This document shows, in pieces, positions 19,133-26,789 of a DNA stretch of 64,000 bases (positions are counted from its first letter, which is position 1; each line of letters starts with the position of its first letter). The stretch is from Shewanella algae (GTDB taxonomy: Bacteria > Pseudomonadota > Gammaproteobacteria > Enterobacterales > Shewanellaceae). The notes under the pieces were generated by a model. That model worked only from the letters and a program-made list of their open reading frames with translations. It did no database searches and had not been told where the DNA came from. Both the position numbers and the translations under genes were made by a program. The stretch lies in the NCBI RefSeq assembly GCF_009183365.2, contig NZ_CP068230.1:1703001-1767000 (forward strand), read 5' to 3'.

Positions 19133-19141
19133 GGGGGTAGC

Positions 19142-20230
19142 ATGTTAACAGCATTCCATGGTCAAGCATTGAAGACCAACAATCGCATCGTCATGGCCCC
19201 CATGACACGTTCACGTACTTCTCAACCGGGAGACATTCCCAATGAGATGATGGCTGAGTATTATCGGCAACGCGCCAGTGCCGGGCTCATTATTACAGAG
19301 GGAGCACCGGTTTCAGCCATCGCGAGAGGCTATTCGATGACCCCCGGGATTTATACCCCTGAGCAGATCCAAGGCTGGAAAAAGGTCACTCAAGCTGTCC
19401 ATCAGCAAGGGGGAAAAATCTTTGTTCAACTTTGGCATGTGGGGCGTCGCAGCCATGCCAATATCGCCGGCTCGCAACCTTTGGCACCATCGGCGATTAG
19501 CATTCCAGATCAGGTGTTTGGCCCGTTGGCTGAAGGCGGCTTCGGTATGGTGGCAACACAACAGCCAAAAGCGATGACGGAAGCAGAGATTAAAGCCACT
19601 ACCGCAGATTTTGTGCAAGCAGCCCAAAATGCAATAGACGCGGGGTTTGATGGCGTTGAAGTGCACGCCGCACATGGTTATCTGTTCGACACTTTCTTAA
19701 GGCTGGAAAGTAATCAACGACAAGATCAATATGGTGGCAATCAAGAGAATCGGATGCGTTTCTTGCTGGAAACGCTACAGGCACTTTGTGAGGCGATTGG
19801 CGCAGGCAAGGTCTCTGTACGTTTGTCCCCTTATGTTAACGAAGGCTTTGCCGGCGAGGACCCGGAAATCGTGCCTTTGACGTTGGCCTTGCTGGAAAAG
19901 TTGCAGCCGATGAATCTTGCATATGTGCACTTTTCGGAGAATATCTCCCGTTACTCGGTAGTACCCGAGGCATTTCGTCGCCAGGTTCGCAGTGTATATA
20001 GCAATCCTATTATGGTGGCGGGCAAGCTGACCAGGCAAACAGCGCAAAGCTTACTCGACAAAAAGTATGCCGACTTTGTTGCCTTTGGTACGCCTTTTGT
20101 GACCAATCCGGACTTGGTTGCCCGTTTTACCCATGACTGGCCATTGGCTGAGTTCGATGCAGATGCAAGGCTAACTTTATATGGTGGTGGTGAACAAGGT
20201 TATATCGATTACCCAGCTTATGAGGTATAG
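19142..20230 (+). CDS. Old Yellow Enzyme family alkene reductase, copy 2
   Basis: Second FMN-dependent OYE-family enzyme, clearly a paralogue of the preceding gene, with the same blocks: NRIVMAPMTRSR, QLWHVGRRSH, FGTPFVTNPDL. Its active-site pair is His175/His178 (VHAAHGYL) where copy 1 has His/Asn, so substrate preference may differ. The N-terminus is a few residues shorter. It starts ten bases after copy 1 behind AAGGGGG. A near-palindrome CCTGCTGCAGG lies just after the stop at 20252-20262. Confidence 0.93.
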   Translation: MLTAFHGQALKTNNRIVMAPMTRSRTSQPGDIPNEMMAEYYRQRASAGLIITEGAPVSAIARGYSMTPGIYTPEQIQGWKKVTQAVHQQGGKIFVQLWHVGRRSHANIAGSQPLAPSAISIPDQVFGPLAEGGFGMVATQQPKAMTEAEIKATTADFVQAAQNAIDAGFDGVEVHAAHGYLFDTFLRLESNQRQDQYGGNQENRMRFLLETLQALCEAIGAGKVSVRLSPYVNEGFAGEDPEIVPLTLALLEKLQPMNLAYVHFSENISRYSVVPEAFRRQVRSVYSNPIMVAGKLTRQTAQSLLDKKYADFVAFGTPFVTNPDLVARFTHDWPLAEFDADARLTLYGGGEQGYIDYPAYEV

Positions 20231-20251
20231 CCGACAGGGTTCATTGGTTCC

Positions 20252-20262
20252 CCTGCTGCAGG
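20252..20262. repeat. Left member of an inverted CCTGCWGCAGG pair
   Basis: TTCCCCTGCTGCAGGAA at 20249-20264 has a reverse-complement partner around 20806-20821. The two flank the VOC gene. They may be hairpin punctuation or remnants of a small repeat family; the copy number elsewhere is unknown. Confidence 0.35.
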
Positions 20263-20328
20263 AATACTGAAGGGATAAAATCTGGGGTTACATCATGTCC
20301 AAGTCAGTTCAGCGTATAAGGTAAGAAG

Positions 20329-20751
20329 ATGAAGCAGAACATTGTCCATATTGCACTGGTAGTAAAAGACTACGATGAAGCAATCGATTTTTATACCAAT
20401 AAGCTTCAATTTGAGCTTATTGAAGACACTTACCAACCAGAGCAGGATAAGCGCTGGGTTGTAGTTGCGCCGCCCAATTCCCATGGAGTGGCTTTGTTGT
20501 TGGCAAGAGCTTCAAAACCTGAGCAATTAGACTTCATTGGTAATCAAGCGGGAGGTCGTGTATTCCTTTTCTTGAATACCGATGACTTCTGGCGAGACTA
20601 CGAGCGTATGCAGTCAGTAGGTATCGAGTTTGTACGTGAACCCCAAGAGCAGGATTACGGTACGGTAGCGGTATTTAAAGATTTGTATGGCAACCTTTGG
20701 GATTTACTTCAGTTGAATCCTGAGCATCCAATGGCGAAAAGGCAAGCATAA
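20329..20751 (+). CDS. VOC-family (glyoxalase/bleomycin resistance fold) protein
   Basis: A 140-residue single-unit VOC protein with the beta-alpha-beta-beta-beta pattern repeated twice. The first module starts QNIVHIALVVKDYDEAIDFYTNKLQF, of which HIALVVKDYDEA is diagnostic. The second ends YGTVAVFKDLYGNLWDLLQ. Metal-ligand candidates are His in the first strand and Glu/His residues in the second half. Members act as glyoxalases, dioxygenases or binding proteins; nothing here fixes the reaction. It has its own gap of 98 bases from the OYE pair and a good AAGGTAAGAAG site before the ATG. Confidence 0.85.
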   Translation: MKQNIVHIALVVKDYDEAIDFYTNKLQFELIEDTYQPEQDKRWVVVAPPNSHGVALLLARASKPEQLDFIGNQAGGRVFLFLNTDDFWRDYERMQSVGIEFVREPQEQDYGTVAVFKDLYGNLWDLLQLNPEHPMAKRQA

Positions 20752-20808
20752 CAAATGGCTATGGCGTCAATGGTTATTTTTCAATCTGACGCCGGCTTGT
20801 TAAGTTTC

Positions 20809-20819
20809 CCTGCAGCAGG
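20809..20819. repeat. Right member of the inverted CCTGCWGCAGG pair
   Basis: TTTCCCTGCAGCAGGAA at 20806-20821, the reverse complement (with small changes) of the copy at 20249-20264. It lies between the VOC gene and the convergent LysR gene. Confidence 0.35.
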
Positions 20820-20850
20820 AAGTCGTTGAATGCCAGTTAACTCCACACAG

Positions 20851-21738
20851 TTAACCCACACTCGGCGACTGCAATATCTCTTCATCCACCCAATGGAGCA
20901 GTTTCTTGATGGCTTTGGATAGCACCTGGTTCTGACGCACTATGTAACCCAGGCTGGCGGAAGGGAAGCTGGGCAGTGGGGTAATGCTGGACTGCAAATT
21001 GAGTTTCGGATGCAGAGCAAAGTCCGGCACTATGGCGATGCCGAAGCCGGCTTCGGCCCAGTCGATTTGGGCATCCACGCTGCCCACTTCCATGATGCGG
21101 TATTCCGGCAGTTTGAGCTCAGGCAGTGCCGGGTCAATCAGATCCCGGGTGCGGGTGTCGTGCCCCAGTAGTATCAAGGTCGGTGCTTCCTGCGGGCTGG
21201 GGACTTTTCCTCTCTGCCAGGCCTTGAGATCATTGCCCAAGGCGTACCATTTCACTTGTTTCAGCTCGGTAAAATGCAGCGGCTGACTCTCTTTTTGCGC
21301 CATCACAAAGCCGAGATCGGCCTTGGCACTTTTTACCAGGTCTGCCGCCTGCGAGGAGGTGGTGTTCAGCAGAGTCAGGTCGATGCCGGGGAATTCGGTT
21401 TTGAACGACTGAAACGGGCCTATCAACAGCCATCTGGAAATAATATCGCTGGCGGCTATGGTCATGGTGCCCTGGCACAGATCATTGATGGCGTTGAGAT
21501 CGGCCTGGCAACTTTGCAGCTCCATCAGGGTGTTGTGCGCACTCCTTAGCAAGCGCTCACCGGCTTGGGTCAGCCGAAATGGATTACGCTCAATCAGCTT
21601 TACTCGGGTAGTTTGCTCCAACTGTTTGATATGCAAGCTGACATTGGGTTGAGTCATATGCAGCTCATTGGCCGCCTTGCCGAAGTGTTCCAGGCGGGCC
21701 AGGGTGACAAAGGTTTTAAGCCAGTGGAGTTCGAGCAT
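20851..21738 (-). CDS. LysR-family transcriptional regulator
   Basis: N-terminal helix-turn-helix at about residues 1-60 (LKTFVTLARLEHFGKAANEL, TQPNVSLHIKQLE) and LysR-substrate domain at about 88-290. The ATG at 21738 follows AAGAGG at good spacing. It is divergent from the adenylosuccinate synthetase gene, 244 bases away. By the usual LysR layout it may regulate that gene or itself; the target is inferred only. Convergent with the VOC gene. Length 295 is normal. Confidence 0.88.
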   Translation of the reverse strand: MLELHWLKTFVTLARLEHFGKAANELHMTQPNVSLHIKQLEQTTRVKLIERNPFRLTQAGERLLRSAHNTLMELQSCQADLNAINDLCQGTMTIAASDIISRWLLIGPFQSFKTEFPGIDLTLLNTTSSQAADLVKSAKADLGFVMAQKESQPLHFTELKQVKWYALGNDLKAWQRGKVPSPQEAPTLILLGHDTRTRDLIDPALPELKLPEYRIMEVGSVDAQIDWAEAGFGIAIVPDFALHPKLNLQSSITPLPSFPSASLGYIVRQNQVLSKAIKKLLHWVDEEILQSPSVG

Positions 21739-21807
21739 AGCAGCCTCTTTAAGAGTTTTTTAAGCGGTACTTTTGCAGCTTTGGGGCAGGCGCATTATGG
21801 TTGGCGG

Positions 21808-21855
21808 CTTGGCCTTGGTCTTAGTCATGGCCTTAATCATGGCCTTGGCCACGGC
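21808..21855. repeat. Four imperfect 12-base tandem repeats
   Basis: Units CTTGGCCTTGGT, CTTAGTCATGGC, CTTAATCATGGC and CTTGGCCACGGC lie end to end in the divergent region between the LysR gene and the purA-like gene. The two central units differ at one base. Function unknown; they could bear on regulation of either gene. Confidence 0.5.
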
Positions 21856-21907
21856 AATGACCCGCTATTTCGATGCAAAGTATCCCGATATGGATTTCTT
21901 ATCAAGC

Positions 21908-21922
21908 CAATAATGATTATTA
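21908..21922. promoter_or_regulatory. Fur-like 7-1-7 palindrome upstream of the purA-like gene
   Basis: CAATAATGATTATTA matches 11 of 14 positions of the 7-1-7 Fur consensus TGATAATNATTATCA, with the core AATAAT-G-ATTATT a perfect inverted repeat. AT-rich promoters give such matches by chance, so this is a weak call. Confidence 0.25.
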
Positions 21923-21982
21923 ATTTTTCTTATTTATGCCGTGGTCATAGGATAGACAGGTTTTTGTTTAGGAGAACTGGAA

Positions 21983-23239
21983 ATGTCGTCTATCGTTGTA
22001 GTTGGTGCAAACTGGGGTGATGAAGGTAAAGGCCGTATCGTGGACTATCTGGCAGATAGCGCAGCGGCGAGTATACGTTTTCAGGGCGGCAACAATGCCG
22101 GCCACACAGTTGTGAATGACTTTGGTACATTCAAACTGCATCAACTGCCTAGCGGCGTATTCAATCCTGGTTGTTTGGCGGTATTGGGCCCCGGCATGGT
22201 GATAAGCCCGGCGCCACTTTCCGAAGAGATTGCCGAGGTAAAAGCCGCCGGCGTCAATGTCAATCTGTGCATTTCCGACCGGGCGACTCTGTGCCTGCCA
22301 ATCCACGCCATTGAAGATACTCTGGAAGAGGAGCGTCTCGGTGACGGCGCTTACGGTTCTACCCGCCAGGGCATTGCCCCGGCTTACGGTGACCGGGTAA
22401 TGAAAAAAGGTATTCTGGTGGGTTGGTTGAAGCAGCCTGAAGTACTGCGTGAACGTATCCAGTTTATGCTGGACTGGAAACTGCCGCAGCTCAAGGCGCT
22501 GTATCCCTCCTTTGAATTTTCGCAAACCGCAGAAGAGATGACAGCCTGGTTGCTGGAAGTGTCTGCCCCTTGGCGTGATGCCATCTGCAACGTGAGCGAG
22601 CCACTGAAAGCGCTGCAGGCAAAAGATGAAAACCTGTTGTTTGAAGCCCAGTTGGGCGCGGGTCGTGACCTTGTTTACGGTGAATACCCTTGGACCACGT
22701 CTTCCAACGTGACCGCCGCTTATGCCGGTCTCGGCAGTGGTTTACCGGCACTGCACCCCGAGCGGGTGATTGCCGTAGCCAAGTCCTTCAGCTCATCAGT
22801 GGGAACCGGTACCTTGATTACTGCCATGGAAGAGCAGGACAGCTTCCGCGAAGCCGCCAATGAGTATGGCGCGGTAACCGGGCGTCCCCGTGATATGGGC
22901 TATTTCGACGCCGTGGCCACCCGTAATGGTGTCGAGCTGCAGGCGGCTACCGAAGTGGCGCTGACCAAGCTGGATTGTTTGAGTGGGATGCAGGATCTTA
23001 AAATCTGCATCGATTATCAGGGCGATCACAGCGAAAACCCTATTTGGCCACAAACCTCAGCCTTGGCGCCGGTTTATGAGCAGATGGAAGGCTGGAGCGA
23101 AGATATAACGGCTTGCCGCACCTTTGAGAGCCTGCCTCTGGCGGCGCAAAAGTATGTGCAGCGGGTTGAAGAGCTGATGGGCGTACCGGTAAAAATGATC
23201 TCTGTCGGCCCGGAGCGGGCGCAGATGATCCTCCGCTAA
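21983..23239 (+). CDS. purA2: Divergent adenylosuccinate synthetase (PurA paralogue)
   Basis: Predicted to join IMP and aspartate with GTP, the first step from IMP to AMP. Family hallmarks kept are GDEGKGR near the N-terminus with the catalytic Asp, NAGHT, the TSSN loop and the C-terminal GPERAQMIL. It departs from canonical PurA in places: the aspartate loop reads TGRPRDMG instead of TGRRRRTG-type, keeping the first and third Arg; the IMP region reads YGSTRQGIAPAY; and the usual VARRG becomes VMKKG. The P-loop Asp is present, unlike phage PurZ, where it is replaced. At 418 residues it is a little short. This is probably a second PurA, the standard one lying elsewhere. The symbol is tentative. 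Confidence 0.82.
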   Translation: MSSIVVVGANWGDEGKGRIVDYLADSAAASIRFQGGNNAGHTVVNDFGTFKLHQLPSGVFNPGCLAVLGPGMVISPAPLSEEIAEVKAAGVNVNLCISDRATLCLPIHAIEDTLEEERLGDGAYGSTRQGIAPAYGDRVMKKGILVGWLKQPEVLRERIQFMLDWKLPQLKALYPSFEFSQTAEEMTAWLLEVSAPWRDAICNVSEPLKALQAKDENLLFEAQLGAGRDLVYGEYPWTTSSNVTAAYAGLGSGLPALHPERVIAVAKSFSSSVGTGTLITAMEEQDSFREAANEYGAVTGRPRDMGYFDAVATRNGVELQAATEVALTKLDCLSGMQDLKICIDYQGDHSENPIWPQTSALAPVYEQMEGWSEDITACRTFESLPLAAQKYVQRVEELMGVPVKMISVGPERAQMILR

Positions 23240-23306
23240 CAGCCTCTTGTGTGCCAGGCCGCAAACTTAGCTTGTTAAAGAGAGCGGAATAAAGAGAACT
23301 GATTGA

Positions 23307-23350
23307 GGGCCCCATTCACTTTTACCGAGTGAATGGGGCCCTTTGGTTTT
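23307..23350 (+). terminator. Terminator after the purA-like gene
   Basis: GGGCCCCATTCACT (23307-23320) pairs perfectly with AGTGAATGGGGCCC (23328-23341) around a 7-nt loop, then TTTGGTTTT. Very strong stem. Confidence 0.9.
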
Positions 23351-23405
23351 ATTGGCTTGCAAGATAAACTCTTGGAGACATGGACTTGCTCCGGAAAAAG
23401 GAATA

Positions 23406-23609
23406 ATGACCATGAGCAAACAGCAGGAAACGGCAAAACCAAACTCAATATCTCAGCGAGATGAGCCGCTGGTTCGGCGGCTCACGGATGATGAGATAGC
23501 CGAGCTCAGGCGGGATATGGCCGAATCGGCTGCCTGGATGCGCGCCGAATTGAAACGGCGCAGGGAAGCCAAAGATAAAGCGGACAAGCCTCAGGAAGCA
23601 CAAGACTAA
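23406..23609 (+). CDS. Small highly charged protein of unknown function
   Basis: A 67-residue protein starting MTMSKQQETAK behind a good AAAAAGGAATA ribosome site. The middle is predicted helical with alternating acidic and basic residues (LTDDEIAELRRDMAESAAWM, ELKRRREAKDKADK). No membrane segment, cysteine or signal is visible. I do not recognise the family. It has its own position between two strong hairpins (23307-23341 and 23666-23691), which argues for a short independent transcript. The start could also be the ATG two codons later. Confidence 0.65.
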   Translation: MTMSKQQETAKPNSISQRDEPLVRRLTDDEIAELRRDMAESAAWMRAELKRRREAKDKADKPQEAQD

Positions 23610-23665
23610 GGAATCGTCATGCCGCAAAATCGAATGCGGTGAAGTTAAGGAGCGCTGCGAATAAT

Positions 23666-23691
23666 AAACTGCCCGCAATCGCGGGCAGTTT
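23666..23691. terminator. Bidirectional terminator between convergent genes
   Basis: AAACTGCCCGC (23666-23676), loop AATC, GCGGGCAGTTT (23681-23691). It lies between the rightward small gene and the leftward RND pump gene and can serve both strands. Confidence 0.85.
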
Positions 23692-23714
23692 GGTCTTTCT
23701 ATAGCGAGCCCGAG

Positions 23715-26700
23715 TTACTGGCTCTGCAATACAGGCGCCAACTGCTGCTGTCTTTCATCTATGCGGGTATGGTCCCGTGCCAGCAGGGTGTAGATGGTCG
23801 GCAATATAAACAGGGTAAACAGCGTGCCTATCAACATGCCGGAAACGATCACCAGGCCCAGACCGAAACGACTGGCGGCACCGGCGCCGCTGGCAAACAG
23901 CATGGGGATAAGCCCAAATACCATGGCGGCCGTGGTCATCAGCACCGGCCGCAGTCGGATCCTGGCGGCTTCCAGTATCGCCAGTTGACGGCTCAACTGT
24001 TTTTGCTGTTGCAGCTCGTTGGCAAACTCCACCATTAAAATACCGTGTTTACTGATAAGGCCTATCAGAGTGACCAACCCTATCTGGGTGTAGATATTGA
24101 GAGTGGTCAACCCCAGCGCCAGTGGCAGCAGGGCGCCGCAGATGGACAAAGGCACAGTGATCAGAATGATAAGCGGGTCAATCAGGCTTTCATACTGCGC
24201 CGCCAGCACCAGATAGATGATCAGCAGTGCAGCGATAAAGGCAAAGGCCAAACTGTTGCCTTCGTGCACATATTGGCGCGAGTCAGACTGCCAGTCATGG
24301 CTGTAGTCGGCGGGCAGTGCTGCAAGCTGCTGCTCGAGGAAGGCCACAGCTTGCCCCATGCTGACTCCCGGCGCTGGAATCGCCTGCAAGGTGGCGGCAT
24401 TTTGCTGGCCGAACTGACTCAGACGGTTTGGCTCGACTCCGCGCTCGAGTGTGACCAGGCCGGAGAGGGGCACCAGAGTGCCATCAGTGCTGCGTACATA
24501 CTGTTTGCCAAGCTCTTCGGCCGAGAGGCGTTGTTCCCTCAGGCTTTGGGGGATCACATCATAGGCGCGGCCATCCATGGCGAAGCGATTGACATAGTTC
24601 TCGCCCACCAGCCGCGCCAATGACTCGGCGATATCCTGCATCCTCACCCCTAAGCTGTTGGCCTTGGCCCTGTCGACACTGAGTTGCACCACTGGGTTGT
24701 TGTAATCCAGATCGCTGTCTACCACGACAAACAAACCGCTCTGGCGCGCCGCCTGCTTGATTTGCTCCATGGTTTGATAAAGCTCGGGGTAAGCGCCGGG
24801 GGAGCGCAATACCATCTGCACCGGCAGCCCGCCGGTGGAACCGGGCAGGGGCGCCAACTGGAAGGCAAAGATACTGCTGCCCGGGATAGTGCCCGCCAGT
24901 TGCTGCAGCTCGGCCTGAATAGCACTGGCGTCGCGGCTGCGTTCACTCCAGTCACTGAGATTGATACCGCCGAAACTGGCCGCCGGGCCGTCGGTGCCAT
25001 TGATTATCCAGGTACCCTGGGTTTCCGGGATCCGGGTAAATATTTGATCCAACTGCCGGTTGAAGTGCTCGGCATACTCGAGATTGGCATGTTGCGGCGC
25101 CTTGATGGCGGTTAATACGCCGGCCTGATCTTCCGTGGGGGCCAATTCCCGCTGCGGCTGCAAATAGAGCCATGGAAGAGCAAGCATCACCAGCAGGGCG
25201 AAGCCCAAGCTAAGGGTTCTGTGGGCGAGCGACCATTTCAGCAGACGGCCATAGCTATCGCCCAAGCGCTCGAAAAAATGCTCGGCAGCGCGAGCCAGTC
25301 GGCCTTCGCTCTGCTTAGGTTGCAGCAGCATTGAGCTCATTACCGGCGATAAGGTCAGGGCGACTATGCCGGAGACAAGTACAGCACCGGCCAGGGTCAG
25401 GGCAAACTCACGAAACAGGCTGCCGGTGAGGCCGCCCATCAAGCCTATGGGGGCATAAACCGCCGCCAGGGTAATGGTCATGGCTATCACAGGGCCGGCC
25501 ACTTCGCGGGCGCCTATCAGGGCAGCTGCCACCGGGTGTTTCCCCTCTTCGATATGGCGGTGGACATTTTCTACCACCACAATGGCGTCATCCACCACCA
25601 GGCCTATGGCCAGCACCATGGCCAAGAGAGTGAGCAGGTTAATGCTGAAACCAAAGGCCAGCATCAGTGCAGCGGCGCCGAGCATGGATAGGGGAATGGT
25701 GGCTATCGGGATCAGCACAGAGCGCAGCGACCCGAGACACAAGAGGATCACCAGTACAACTATCAGCAGTGCTTCGAGCAAGGTGCGCAGCACTTCATCT
25801 ATGGATGCCTGAATAAAGCGGGCGTTTTCATAGGCAAGTTCCACCCGAACACCCGGCGGCAAGGTTTTGCGGATCTCCGGCAACTGTTTGCGAATGCCAT
25901 CCACAATGATCAGAGGATTGCCCTTAGGGGTGGCAAATAGCCCCAGATGCACAGCTGCCTGACCATCCATGGAGGCGCTGCTTTCTTTGGAAGCGGCGCC
26001 CAGTTCCACAGTGCCGACATCACCGAGGCGTACCAAGTCCCGCCCATCGTTTTTCAATACCAGATCGCGAAAGGCTGCGACATCAGTGATATCGGTATTC
26101 ACCTTAATATTGGCGACAACAAACTGGCCCTTGACCACACCGGGAGCGGCCTGAAAGTTGTTGCGTCGCAGCGCATCGGCCACATCGGCGGCCGTCAGGC
26201 CTCGTCCGGCAAGCTTGTCGCTGTCGAGCCACAGGCGCACCGCCAGTTGTTGACCGCCAAACTGCTGGACCTTGGCCACACCGGTAATGCTGGCAAATCT
26301 GGGCTCGACCACCCGCGACAGATAGTCGGTCAGGGCCGGAATGCTCAGGCTGTCACTGGCAAAACCGACATAAGCCACGGCGGTGGATTCACCCGAGGAG
26401 CGCTCGATAACAGGATCGAAGGCATCCTTGGGCAATTTGTAGCGCACGGCACTGACCTTGGCCATCACTTCGGTCAGAGCCTGGGTGGAGTCACTGTTGA
26501 GTGTCATCCTGAGTTGAATTTGACTGCGGCCCTGGGTGGAGGATGAGGAGATAAAATCGACGCCCTCCACTGATGACAGCGCCTGAGTCAGCACCTGGGT
26601 CACAAAGCCCTGCATTAGCTCGGCCGAGGCGCCGGGATATTGGGTTGTCACACTGATAGTGGCGTTTTCCAGCTGCGGATATTGGCGCACCGGCAACTTG

Positions 26701-26789
26701 CCAACGGAGAACAGCCCCAGCAACAGGATAAGACTGCTGACCACCAGTGCCAGCACAGGACGCTCGACAAAACGGTCGGTGAATCTCAT
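23715..26789 (-). CDS. RND efflux pump inner-membrane transporter, MexI-like
   Basis: Proton-driven RND transporter of 1024 residues with the usual twelve membrane helices and two large periplasmic loops. The start RFTDRFVERPVLALVVSSLI and blocks such as GLFSVGKLPVRQYPQLEN and VLAIGLVVDDAIVVVENVHR resemble Pseudomonas MexI strongly; the DD pair in helix 4 is the proton relay. It overlaps the adaptor gene by four bases (ATGA), so the two form one operon. There is no outer-membrane channel gene here, so it must share one encoded elsewhere. The promoter upstream of the adaptor gene carries a SoxR box, suggesting redox-active small molecules as inducers or substrates. The substrate is inferred from that similarity. 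Confidence 0.92.
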   Translation of the reverse strand: MRFTDRFVERPVLALVVSSLILLLGLFSVGKLPVRQYPQLENATISVTTQYPGASAELMQGFVTQVLTQALSSVEGVDFISSSSTQGRSQIQLRMTLNSDSTQALTEVMAKVSAVRYKLPKDAFDPVIERSSGESTAVAYVGFASDSLSIPALTDYLSRVVEPRFASITGVAKVQQFGGQQLAVRLWLDSDKLAGRGLTAADVADALRRNNFQAAPGVVKGQFVVANIKVNTDITDVAAFRDLVLKNDGRDLVRLGDVGTVELGAASKESSASMDGQAAVHLGLFATPKGNPLIIVDGIRKQLPEIRKTLPPGVRVELAYENARFIQASIDEVLRTLLEALLIVVLVILLCLGSLRSVLIPIATIPLSMLGAAALMLAFGFSINLLTLLAMVLAIGLVVDDAIVVVENVHRHIEEGKHPVAAALIGAREVAGPVIAMTITLAAVYAPIGLMGGLTGSLFREFALTLAGAVLVSGIVALTLSPVMSSMLLQPKQSEGRLARAAEHFFERLGDSYGRLLKWSLAHRTLSLGFALLVMLALPWLYLQPQRELAPTEDQAGVLTAIKAPQHANLEYAEHFNRQLDQIFTRIPETQGTWIINGTDGPAASFGGINLSDWSERSRDASAIQAELQQLAGTIPGSSIFAFQLAPLPGSTGGLPVQMVLRSPGAYPELYQTMEQIKQAARQSGLFVVVDSDLDYNNPVVQLSVDRAKANSLGVRMQDIAESLARLVGENYVNRFAMDGRAYDVIPQSLREQRLSAEELGKQYVRSTDGTLVPLSGLVTLERGVEPNRLSQFGQQNAATLQAIPAPGVSMGQAVAFLEQQLAALPADYSHDWQSDSRQYVHEGNSLAFAFIAALLIIYLVLAAQYESLIDPLIILITVPLSICGALLPLALGLTTLNIYTQIGLVTLIGLISKHGILMVEFANELQQQKQLSRQLAILEAARIRLRPVLMTTAAMVFGLIPMLFASGAGAASRFGLGLVIVSGMLIGTLFTLFILPTIYTLLARDHTRIDERQQQLAPVLQSQ

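Noticed and set aside
21983..23239. Reading the purA-like gene as phage PurZ (2-aminoadenine synthesis)
   Set aside because: The catalytic Asp in GDEGKG is kept, unlike PurZ, and no phage genes or dATP-depleting enzymes are nearby.
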